This document shows, piece after piece, positions 36,233 through 44,467 of a stretch of 64,000 nt of DNA; position 1 is the stretch's first letter; every line of letters begins with the position of its first letter. Source of the stretch: UBA685 sp002299005 (GTDB lineage: Bacteria > Pseudomonadota > Alphaproteobacteria > Puniceispirillales > Puniceispirillaceae); the NCBI GenBank assembly GCA_963966775.1, contig CAXAAH010000001.1, positions 186,001 through 250,000 of the forward strand, given 5' to 3'. Below the pieces are notes generated by a model that did no database searches, was not told the origin of the DNA, and worked only from the letters and a program-made list of their open reading frames with translations. A program made the position numbers and the translations under genes.

Positions 36233-37399
36233 GTGAATTTGAAGCTTACCACAATCTTATTGGTCTGTTTAGTCATAAACAAGCCTGTTTATGCAGATTC
36301 TGCGTGTCAAAATGAGGTGTTTGGCCATAGCAATATCGCTATCGACCGCACCGCCGAGACGGCCAATGAGGCGCAGAGGCTATCGATGATTGACGCGCAT
36401 CAAGAGGCGTTCCAGACCGTGTTGCGCCGCTTATTGCTCGCATCTTTGCCTGAGACAATGTCAGTATTGCCAGAATCAGTGGTACCAGAATCACTGGTAG
36501 AGCTGGTGCATATTCGCACAGAAACATCTCTTCCTAGCCGCTATATTGCTGAGATTGATATTTGTTTTTCGCCTGATCAAATGCGCGCTTTGTTTGCCGA
36601 AGCAGATCTGGCATGGGCCGAGGTGACAAGCCCGCTTATCTTGATTGTGCCTGTTTTTGCTGATGGGGCAGGGACCAGAGCTTGGCAGGTAACGCATCCG
36701 TGGCTGTCGCTATGGCGCGGGCAAGCTGAGGCGAATACAGGGCTTTTGCGCTATGCCACATTACCGCCAACGCTTGTGAATGAGCGGCAAATCAAAGCTG
36801 AGAAGCTCTTGCAAGCTGATAGGGGTGTCTTGCAAAAAGCCATCGCGCGCACAAAGGCCGCACAAATCCTATGGGCAAGAGCGCTTGTCACCCTCAAAGA
36901 AGGTGAGCCGCAATTGGATATGCAGGCGATCCTATTCGACCGTGAAGGCAATGTGATAGCCCCTGTCGCTGATAAGGTCTTTCAGGGCGCGAGAGCTGAT
37001 TATGAGGCGCAGATGATGGCCTTTAGCCAACAGGTGGCAGAAATATTAGCGCAAGGCTGGCAAAAGGCTAATCTGCGCAAAGAGGGGGTTTCAAACACGC
37101 TGATAGCAGAGGTTTCTTTTGCCTCACACCAAGAATGGCTTGCCAAGAGACAATCATTAGAAGCGCTGCCAGTGATTAACCGCATTTCAACCTTGATGCT
37201 TGCGGCCAATAATGAGCCTGAAAATGACGCCGATAATCAAACCAGCACGCAAGTGATAGAGGGGCGGAATGCGCCCAAGCCGATGGCAAAGGCGACGATT
37301 TTAATTGATATGAATGGCTCGGTGGATGCGTTGCGTTACGCGCTGACCCCTTTGGGCTATGCCTTGTCATTTACCGACGATAAGGCTGTTATCAGATAA
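36233..37399 (+). CDS. DUF2066 domain protein, exported
   Basis: 388 residues, starting at GTG. A signal peptide is clear (hydrophobic residues 5-20, cleavage after VYA). The following region, with SMIDAHQEAFQTVLRRLL, matches DUF2066. Function unknown. It lies next to purM and hdaA in many Alphaproteobacteria. Its stop overlaps the hdaA start by one base (TAATG), so they are expressed together. Confidence 0.82.
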   Translation: MNLKLTTILLVCLVINKPVYADSACQNEVFGHSNIAIDRTAETANEAQRLSMIDAHQEAFQTVLRRLLLASLPETMSVLPESVVPESLVELVHIRTETSLPSRYIAEIDICFSPDQMRALFAEADLAWAEVTSPLILIVPVFADGAGTRAWQVTHPWLSLWRGQAEANTGLLRYATLPPTLVNERQIKAEKLLQADRGVLQKAIARTKAAQILWARALVTLKEGEPQLDMQAILFDREGNVIAPVADKVFQGARADYEAQMMAFSQQVAEILAQGWQKANLRKEGVSNTLIAEVSFASHQEWLAKRQSLEALPVINRISTLMLAANNEPENDADNQTSTQVIEGRNAPKPMAKATILIDMNGSVDALRYALTPLGYALSFTDDKAVIR

Positions 37400-38070
37400 T
37401 GAGCCAATTACCTTTATCACTTGTTCTGCCAGATAATGCGGCGGTGAAAGATTTCTTTGTTACCCAAGCGAACCAGCTTGCCTTTGGGTGGGTTGAAAAA
37501 TGGCCCGATTGGCCAGCCCCTTATCATGCGGTGAACATCTATGGGCCAAAGGGATGCGGTAAATCACATTTAGCCTCGATATTTGGGGCCAAGATTCATG
37601 CGCTAACGCTTGTGAAAATGTCGCGGTTTGAGCGTGAAATGCTCGCCCCTTATGATGGTTATATCTTAGATGGGGTGAATGATGGTGGCGCGTGGGATGA
37701 AGAAGCCTTGTTTCATTTCATGAATTACTTGGCCGAAACAGGCAAATCAGCCTTTATCACAAGCCAAGATCCCCTATCACAGATGAAGTGGCGTCTGCCA
37801 GATTTAGCCTCGCGCATGCGCTCTCTTGCCGCGCAACAGGTGGCGATGCCTGATGATGTGTTGCTCGAAGCGTTGTTGGATAAATATTTTGCCAACCGTC
37901 AATGTCAGGTCGCAGAGCCTGCGATGCGCTATATCTTGATGCGCGTTGATAGAAGCTATGAGGCGCTTGCGGAAATTGTGCAGGCGATTGATAAAATTTC
38001 CTTGGCGGAAAAAAGGCCTGTGACAACAGCTCTTATCCGCTCCCTTTTTCAAGAAGAAGATGAAACATAA
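37399..38070 (+). CDS. hdaA: DnaA-related regulatory ATPase HdaA
   Basis: 223 residues, a short DnaA-like AAA+ protein without the DNA-binding domain IV. Walker A YGPKGCGKSH at about 48-57, a sensor region ITSQDPL and RLPDLASRM. Hda/HdaA works with the sliding clamp to convert DnaA-ATP to DnaA-ADP and limit re-initiation. The short leader LPLSLVLPD replaces the usual clamp-binding QxxLxL-type motif region. Confidence 0.88.
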   Translation: MSQLPLSLVLPDNAAVKDFFVTQANQLAFGWVEKWPDWPAPYHAVNIYGPKGCGKSHLASIFGAKIHALTLVKMSRFEREMLAPYDGYILDGVNDGGAWDEEALFHFMNYLAETGKSAFITSQDPLSQMKWRLPDLASRMRSLAAQQVAMPDDVLLEALLDKYFANRQCQVAEPAMRYILMRVDRSYEALAEIVQAIDKISLAEKRPVTTALIRSLFQEEDET

Positions 38071-38082
38071 CAGGAGCAGGCG

Positions 38083-38865
38083 ATGCTTGATTTTGGAATT
38101 GGCGGCAAGAAGGCGTTGGTATGTGCCTCCTCAAAAGGGCTTGGCTATGGATGCGCTGAGGCGTTGGCTAAGGCAGGGGTTAATCTTGTTATGTGCGCAA
38201 GGGGGCAAGACGCGCTTGAGGCATCTGCGGCGCATCTGCGCCAATTGACAGGCGTAGAAATCGCGACCTATGCCTGTGATATCACCACCCCTGTGGGCCG
38301 TGAAGGCGTGCTGGATGTGGCAGGTGATATTGATATCCTGATCAATAATGCTGGCGGCCCGCCACCTGGCAATTTCAGGGATTGGAACAGAGATGATTGG
38401 ATTGCCGCGCTTGATGCGAATATGCTCACCGCGATTGAGCTTACCAAGGCTGTGATTGACCCGATGATAGAGCGCGGCTTTGGGCGGATTGTGAATATTA
38501 CCTCAGGGGCGGTAAAAAACCCTATCCCGGCGCTTGGCCTGTCTAATGCGGCACGTGCGGGCCTGACGGGGTTTGTGGCAGGCGTATCGCGCGAGGTGGC
38601 GCGTCATAATGTGACTATTAACGGCCTGTTGCCTGGCCAGTTCAATACAGACCGTATCGAGATGCTCATCGGCAATACCGCTAGAGCGCAGAATATCAGC
38701 CATGATGACGCGCGCGCGCAATTAGAAGAGCGCAACCCGACGAGGCGACTTGGGGAGATTGCTGAATTTGGCTTTGCTTGTGCGTGGCTTTGTTCGGCCC
38801 ATTCAGGCTTTGTGACAGGACAGAATATCTTGCTTGATGGCGGGTTTTATAACTCAACCCTATAG
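38083..38865 (+). CDS. SDR-family protein with altered active site
   Basis: 260 residues of short-chain dehydrogenase fold: a variant nucleotide motif ASSKGLG (15-21), NNAGGPPPG (88-96) and Ser141 of the catalytic set. Counted from that Ser, the position of the catalytic Tyr is Ser154 and that of the Lys is Arg158 (SNAARAG in place of YxxxKAG). The canonical FabG in this window has the same 13-residue Ser-to-Tyr spacing, which supports this reading. I recall a group of alphaproteobacterial SDRs with an LSN-AR motif here. Either the chemistry differs or the protein is not a dehydrogenase. It starts 12 bp after hdaA. Confidence 0.85.
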   Translation: MLDFGIGGKKALVCASSKGLGYGCAEALAKAGVNLVMCARGQDALEASAAHLRQLTGVEIATYACDITTPVGREGVLDVAGDIDILINNAGGPPPGNFRDWNRDDWIAALDANMLTAIELTKAVIDPMIERGFGRIVNITSGAVKNPIPALGLSNAARAGLTGFVAGVSREVARHNVTINGLLPGQFNTDRIEMLIGNTARAQNISHDDARAQLEERNPTRRLGEIAEFGFACAWLCSAHSGFVTGQNILLDGGFYNSTL

Positions 38866-40017
38866 GTCAAAAAAGCGCATTTCACCCTTATCAAGGGCCA
38901 TGCCAATTTTACCAGCCTTCATCGCAAGCGCCTTTTTGCCAAAGACTTCATAGCGCCAACCCTGCAACACCTGCTGGTCACCATCATCTGAGAGGGCGAG
39001 GCGTTCAAGATCATGCGCAGAAGCAATTAGGCGCGGGGCGACGGCAGAATCCTCGCACACATGCTTTAACAAAACGCGCAACATCTCTAAGACAGCGGCA
39101 GGGGCACGTTCTGTCTTGGTGCGCGCCGGCAATTCGGGCCAGCTTGCTTTATCACTGTCATCCGCTTTTTTGATGGTGGCAATGATTTGCCCCGTCAGCC
39201 AGCCATTTTTTTGGTTGCTAAGACCTCTGATTTTGCCAACAGCTTCAGGTGTCTTAGGCGCGGTTGCGGCTAAATCCATCAAGGTCTCATCTTTGAGGAA
39301 TCGGCCGCGTGGTAAATCACGTTTTTGGCACTCAGTCTCGCGGAAGGCCGCTAGATGCTTGAGGCGGTTAAGGACAATCTGTTTGTTCGTGCGCACCTTA
39401 ATGCGCTTGTAAATTTGCCACGGGTCAATCGCATAAGTATCAAGCGCGCTGACAATTTTGGCTTCATCTGCGATCCAATCCAGCTTATTTTCATTGGCCA
39501 GCTGTTCGCATAATAACGGGTAAATTTTCTCAAGATGGATAACATCATCAAGCGCATAGCTGATTTGCTTGTCAGATAGGGGGCGTTTTGACCAATCTGT
39601 GAAGCGGGATGATTTATCAATCACCTTGCCAAGGAAATGTTGCACCAGCTTATCATAGCCAACCTGATCGCCAAGACCGCAGACCATTGCCGCAATTTGG
39701 CTATCAAATATATTTTGCGGCACAGTCCCTGTCAGATGATAGAAAATCTCAATATCTTGGCGGCCCGCATGAAAGACTTTGACAATGCTCTCATCTGCCA
39801 GTAATGCCCATAAGGCACTGAAATCTAACTCTTTGATGAGCGGGTCAATCGCAAAATGAATGCCATTGCCGGCGATTTGGATAAGGCATAATTGCGGATA
39901 ATACGTCTTCTCGCGCAAAAACTCAGTATCAATGGCAAACATCGCCCCTTTTTGAATGGTGGCGAGGGCCGTATCGAGGTCAGATTGTTTGGTGATGACA
40001 AGCGGGGTATAGGACAT
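38860..40017 (-). CDS. rnd: Ribonuclease D
   Basis: 385 residues. DEDD exonuclease motifs: FAIDTEFLR, then HAGRQDIEIF and the SYALDDVIHL region; an HRDC domain follows (PRGRFLKDETLMDLA). It trims 3' ends of tRNA precursors and other small RNAs. It converges with the SDR gene (ends overlap by 6 bp) and is divergent from eipB. Confidence 0.93.
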   Translation of the reverse strand: MSYTPLVITKQSDLDTALATIQKGAMFAIDTEFLREKTYYPQLCLIQIAGNGIHFAIDPLIKELDFSALWALLADESIVKVFHAGRQDIEIFYHLTGTVPQNIFDSQIAAMVCGLGDQVGYDKLVQHFLGKVIDKSSRFTDWSKRPLSDKQISYALDDVIHLEKIYPLLCEQLANENKLDWIADEAKIVSALDTYAIDPWQIYKRIKVRTNKQIVLNRLKHLAAFRETECQKRDLPRGRFLKDETLMDLAATAPKTPEAVGKIRGLSNQKNGWLTGQIIATIKKADDSDKASWPELPARTKTERAPAAVLEMLRVLLKHVCEDSAVAPRLIASAHDLERLALSDDGDQQVLQGWRYEVFGKKALAMKAGKIGMALDKGEMRFFDL

Positions 40018-40195
40018 AGCATATCATATAGAGCATCTTGCGCATTTTACCAAATGATTGTCTGAAAAACTGTCACGCATAGGCCCCATGAATTGGACCT
40101 ACAAAGAGGTGACTTCCAACTAGTGCGTGCTTGCTTTTTTACGATCTTACACTAACTTCAAGGGGGTCACAGATAGCTAAGAAAGGTGTCGCATA

Positions 40196-41023
40196 ATGGT
40201 AGTGCTTGCAAAAAACGGGCTGTTGGCAACAATGACAACAGCCGCTCTCATGGTCGCATCACCTGCCTTGGCGATTGATCTTGCGTCTCATCAGGTGACC
40301 TATGAGTTAAGCATGAAGGAGGCCTCGCCTGAGGTGGCGTTAGAGGCGATTACGGGCAAGACTATCTTTCGCATTGTGCGTGAATGTGATGGCTGGAAAT
40401 CTGGCGAAGATTACATCATGCAAATGCGCTTTGAAGATGGTAATGAGATTTATATGGCCTCATTATTTGAGAGCTATGAAGGGCTTGAGGGCGATTTATT
40501 CAGCTTTGCGATTGATGAGAGTTCAAACTATGAAGATGATCTGAGCTTTGATGGCTTTGCCCAACAAACAGCGCCAAATAGCCGGGCAGGGGAGGCTTTT
40601 TTTTCCATCGCGCCTGATAATGCGCTGAACCTGCCAGATGATACCTATTTTCCGGTCGCGCAAACCATTGAAATTTTGAAACAAGCACGCGCGGGCAAGA
40701 ATTTTTTCACCAGCCATATCTTCTTTGGTGCCAAACCGGACGATGCGCTGAAAAAGACAAGTGTTATTATTGGCAAAAAACAGCCATTTGATAAGGATAA
40801 GCGCGCCGCAATGGGTGAGTCTACGCTATTGGCAGAGGCCTATTATCCGGTGCAGGTGGCTTATTTTGACCCTGAAACAACATCAGGTCTGCCAAGCTAT
40901 GAGATAAGCTTCCAGATGCAGGATAATGGCGTCGTGCCTTATTATGTGATTGATTATGGTGACTTTGAGTTAGAAGCGACCATGAAAGACCTAGAAAAAG
41001 AGCCTAGCCCCACTTGTGGCTAA
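40196..41023 (+). CDS. eipB: Periplasmic cell-envelope integrity protein EipB (DUF1849)
   Basis: 275 residues with a signal peptide ending SPALA (about residue 26), then the DUF1849 start SHQVTYELSM. Cys64 (RECDGW) and Cys274 (TCG at the extreme C terminus) match the conserved pair that forms a disulfide in Brucella EipB, a beta-spiral periplasmic protein needed for envelope integrity. AAAGGTG precedes the ATG. Apparently monocistronic; converges with the ROK kinase gene. Confidence 0.88.
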   Translation: MVVLAKNGLLATMTTAALMVASPALAIDLASHQVTYELSMKEASPEVALEAITGKTIFRIVRECDGWKSGEDYIMQMRFEDGNEIYMASLFESYEGLEGDLFSFAIDESSNYEDDLSFDGFAQQTAPNSRAGEAFFSIAPDNALNLPDDTYFPVAQTIEILKQARAGKNFFTSHIFFGAKPDDALKKTSVIIGKKQPFDKDKRAAMGESTLLAEAYYPVQVAYFDPETTSGLPSYEISFQMQDNGVVPYYVIDYGDFELEATMKDLEKEPSPTCG

Positions 41024-41036
41024 GCTCTTATCATGA

Positions 41037-41930
41037 TTAATCGTTAAATAGGTACGCTGCCCCTCTAATGCCGCTTGAATCGCCATAGGTTGGCTTGAGC
41101 AATTTGGTCTCAATTGATTTTGAGAACACATAGCCCGGCCATTTGCGCGGCACATTGGTATAGAGACGGTCAATGTTTGACAGACCACCGCCAAGCACAA
41201 TCGCATCTGGGTCAAGGATATTGATAATCATCGCAAGACCACGGCCAATTCTATCTTCTAGCACCTGCAGAACAGAATCAGCGACAATATCGCCGGCTTC
41301 TGCCTTTGCCAGAATATCTTTGGCGTTCAGCTTTTCATTCGCAATGCGGAAATAATCTAGCTCTAGCCCTGTGCCTGAAATATATGTCTCAAGACAGCCT
41401 GTACGGCCACACCAGCAATCATGATTTTCATATTCATGGTCAACAGGCCAAGGAAGAGGGACGTGCCCCCATTCGCCGGCGATACCATTGACGCCGCCAA
41501 CAATCTTTTGATCAACGACAATGCCGCCGCCACAGCCCGTGCCGATAATCACGCCAAACACGCTGTCATAGCCAGCGCCAGCGCCATCAATCGCCTCTGA
41601 TAGGGCGAAGCAATTCGCATCATTTGAAATGCGCACAGGCGTGTTGAGAGCGGCTTGCAAATCAGCCACAAGGTTGCGACCATTCAAAGCTTGCGAATTA
41701 GAGCCTTGCATAAGGCCGCTTGCCTTAGAAACACTGCCAGGTGTGCAAATGCCGACAGGGCCTTCATAGCCATGCGCGTCTGCCACTTGGTCACGCACGC
41801 CTTTAATCGCCTGCATGATATCACTATATTCTTTGGGTGTAGAAACACGTTCGCGGCAAATAAAAGAGCCGCTATCATCAATGATCGCGGCTTCAATTTT
41901 TGTTCCGCCTAGGTCAATACCAAGACGCAT
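41037..41930 (-). CDS. ROK-family sugar kinase (Mak fructokinase-like)
   Basis: 297 residues. ATP-binding GIDLGGTKIEAA, IIGTGCGGG, the zinc motif CWCGRTGC and catalytic region NDANCFALSEA. The C-terminal VLGGGLSN and GDSSGIRGAA match the E. coli Mak manno/fructokinase closely, so a hexose kinase is likely; the exact sugar is not certain. The gene starts 15 bp after rpmG on the same strand, so it may be read from the ribosomal protein transcript. Confidence 0.88.
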   Translation of the reverse strand: MRLGIDLGGTKIEAAIIDDSGSFICRERVSTPKEYSDIMQAIKGVRDQVADAHGYEGPVGICTPGSVSKASGLMQGSNSQALNGRNLVADLQAALNTPVRISNDANCFALSEAIDGAGAGYDSVFGVIIGTGCGGGIVVDQKIVGGVNGIAGEWGHVPLPWPVDHEYENHDCWCGRTGCLETYISGTGLELDYFRIANEKLNAKDILAKAEAGDIVADSVLQVLEDRIGRGLAMIINILDPDAIVLGGGLSNIDRLYTNVPRKWPGYVFSKSIETKLLKPTYGDSSGIRGAAYLFND

Positions 41931-41945
41931 AATATGTCTCCGGAG

Positions 41946-42113
41946 CTACTTAATTTTGGCTTCGCGGAAGATCACATGCTTGCGTGCACGTGGATCATAT
42001 TTCTTTAGCTCAAGCTTTTCAGGCTTTGTGCGAGGGTTCTTCTTTGTGACATAGAAGTAGCCTGTGTCAGCTGTGCTAACAAGTCTGATTTGAAGTGTTG
42101 CTGGCTTTGCCAT
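41946..42113 (-). CDS. rpmG: 50S ribosomal protein L33
   Basis: 55 residues from an ATG at 42111-42113 to a TAG at 41946. The sequence includes [19 protein letters not shown] and [10 protein letters not shown], standard for the cysteine-free L33 type. It sits between rnr and the ROK kinase gene, 110 bp downstream of the rnr stop. Confidence 0.96.
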   Translation of the reverse strand: MAKPATLQIRLVSTADTGYFYVTKKNPRTKPEKLELKKYDPRARKHVIFREAKIK

Positions 42114-42223
42114 CTCTCACATTTCCTTATAAACAAAGGGATTACGTAATTCTGAGGCCGCAACATGCGTTATTTGTCGGTAATTGTCAATAAGCTTTGC
42201 ATGTTGGTAGCGCAAAAAGTTAC

Positions 42224-44467
42224 TTAGCGCCTTCTGCCCCCAGATTTACCAGATTTTCTGGATTTTCCGGATTTACCTTTACCAGCATTAGGCCGCTTGC
42301 CTCTTGCGGGGCGTCTTTTGGTGATGACAGATTTATCATACTCTCCCCCATCCAAGAATGTCAGCAATATACCGCCTGAGGCAGGTTCAACTGATTCAAT
42401 TTGCGCGGTTACCGTTGCACCAAGTGCAAAGACGGTGCCACGCCGGCGGCCGACAAGGCGGCTATTGCCTTGATCTAGCTCGTAATAGTCTTCTGGCAGA
42501 GAGCGAAATGGCATAAAGCCCTCAGCGGTTCTGTCATCAAAACTGGCAAAAATACCAAAATTCGTCAGCCCTGTGATAGTCACCTCTAGCTGGCGGCCAA
42601 CCTGCGGCTCATACAGACAGGCCACAAGCCTATCTGTTGTGCGGCGCTCTGCCTTTGCGGCGACTTGTTCTGTTTTACTAATCGAGGCGCAAATTTGACT
42701 AAGCGCATCAAATTCTTGCACTGATTGCGTCTCTGGCCCAAGCGCGCATGATTGTATCAAAGCACGATGCACCAGCAAATCAGCATAGCGTCTAATCGGA
42801 GATGTGAAATGCGCATAGCGGGTTAGCGATAGGCCATAATGGCCCTTATTCTCGCAATCATAAACAGCGCGCGACTGGCACCGCAGAACCGCATCATTGA
42901 CCATCTGCTCTTCAGGGGTGTCTTTGACACGGGCAAGCAATTGATTAAAGCGATGGGGGCTTACCACCTGTCCCTTTGCAAAGGGGATCTCTAGCGCGTC
43001 TGCTAATTCGCGCAAACCGTCAATCTTTTCCATATCAGGGCGGTCATGCGTGCGGTAAACGCATAATTGCCCGCGCGCCTCTAGCTCTTCTGCCGCGCAG
43101 ATATTGGCAAGGATCATAAATTCTTCAATCAGGCGATGGGCATGCTTTTGTTCGCGCACCTCAATCGAAGCTGGCTGGCCTGCCTCATTGAGCATCACGC
43201 GCTTTTCAGGCACGTTCAAATTCAGCGTGCCACGCGCCTCACGGGCCGCAAATAAATTGTGCCATGCGCCAAATAGATGATGTATCGCGCCATCTGGGGC
43301 ACCAATATCACGCTCATCAGCCGTGCCCTCATACATCGACTGCACCGCATCATAGGTCAATCTGGCATGGCTTTTGATAAGCGCACGCATAAAGCGGTGG
43401 CTTTTCTTCTGGCCTGTCTTATCAAGGATGATTTCCACCGCCAGAGAGGCTCTATCCTCATGCGGGACAAGCGAGCACATGCCGTTTGACAAGGCTTCTG
43501 GCAACATAGGGATAACTGTGCCTGGCAAATACACTGAATTACCGCGCTTGACCGCCTCTTGATCGAGCGCGCTATCAGCCAGCACATAGGCAGATACATC
43601 CGCAATCGCCACAATAATGCGCCAGCCATCACCATGCGGCTCGGCAAAGACAGCATCATCATAATCCTTGGCATCAGCCCCATCAATTGTCACCAAAGGC
43701 GTATCACGCAAATCAACACGCGCCCCTAATTCAGGGACTGTTGCTTTTGCGGTTGCCGCTAGAATCTCATCAGAGAAATGGTGTGGGATATCAAATTCAG
43801 CAATTGCCATCTGGATAAAGGCCGCCGCGCTATTGGCGGGCCCAAAATTGGACACAATGCTGGCTGTTTTCGAAATTTTGCCCTTGGCATCATTCATCTC
43901 AGCTTCGACCAAATCATCTAGCTTGGCCTTGACCTCACCACCTCTGGCAAGCTCTGTGATACGTCTGGCACCTTTTTCGGCGCCTTCAATACCTAAACCG
44001 CCTCTAAAGCGGACAATACGGCCAAAAAAGCGATCTTTGCGTTCCGGCAGAATGCGCAGAACACGTGCTTCATACTGGTCAGGCCCATATTGCACCATAC
44101 GTGCCAAAATGCGCGCGCCAATTTGCGGGATACGGCCTCTTTTGCGCTCTGGCATAAGGCTAATCTCAGCACGCGCCAATAGCGCTTCATCAATATCTTG
44201 CGACAGGATTTTCAACGCACCATAGCCATCATCATCATAAGAGATGACCTCTGCCATGCAAACCTCAGGCATATGGGTGGCGAGGCGGACGCGTCTTTTA
44301 TCATCGATAAAAAGAACGCCTTCTTCGACCATTTTGCGCAATTGTGCCTTTAACCCATATCTGTCTTCTGGCAACAGGGACAAGGCTTTCGATAGCTCAC
44401 GCATTTCAAGCGGGCCGGGTGCCTCTTGTAGGACAGCGATAATAGCGTCATTCGTTACAGGTGCCAC
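42224..44467 (-). CDS. rnr: Ribonuclease R
   Basis: 747 residues. Cold-shock-like domains, the RNB catalytic motif GADAKDYDDAVFAE, the THFTSPIRRYADLLVHR-type motif (quoted in part), an S1 domain (TGLTNFGIFASF), and a Lys/Arg/Gly/Ser-rich tail. It degrades structured RNA 3' to 5'. The start is a GTG sharing one base with the topA stop (TAGTG), so translation is coupled to topA. Confidence 0.95.
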   Translation of the reverse strand: MAPVTNDAIIAVLQEAPGPLEMRELSKALSLLPEDRYGLKAQLRKMVEEGVLFIDDKRRVRLATHMPEVCMAEVISYDDDGYGALKILSQDIDEALLARAEISLMPERKRGRIPQIGARILARMVQYGPDQYEARVLRILPERKDRFFGRIVRFRGGLGIEGAEKGARRITELARGGEVKAKLDDLVEAEMNDAKGKISKTASIVSNFGPANSAAAFIQMAIAEFDIPHHFSDEILAATAKATVPELGARVDLRDTPLVTIDGADAKDYDDAVFAEPHGDGWRIIVAIADVSAYVLADSALDQEAVKRGNSVYLPGTVIPMLPEALSNGMCSLVPHEDRASLAVEIILDKTGQKKSHRFMRALIKSHARLTYDAVQSMYEGTADERDIGAPDGAIHHLFGAWHNLFAAREARGTLNLNVPEKRVMLNEAGQPASIEVREQKHAHRLIEEFMILANICAAEELEARGQLCVYRTHDRPDMEKIDGLRELADALEIPFAKGQVVSPHRFNQLLARVKDTPEEQMVNDAVLRCQSRAVYDCENKGHYGLSLTRYAHFTSPIRRYADLLVHRALIQSCALGPETQSVQEFDALSQICASISKTEQVAAKAERRTTDRLVACLYEPQVGRQLEVTITGLTNFGIFASFDDRTAEGFMPFRSLPEDYYELDQGNSRLVGRRRGTVFALGATVTAQIESVEPASGGILLTFLDGGEYDKSVITKRRPARGKRPNAGKGKSGKSRKSGKSGGRRR

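Noticed and set aside
43668..44225. 185-codon frame antisense to rnr
   Set aside because: Opposite-strand shadow of ribonuclease R, low-complexity composition and no ribosome site.
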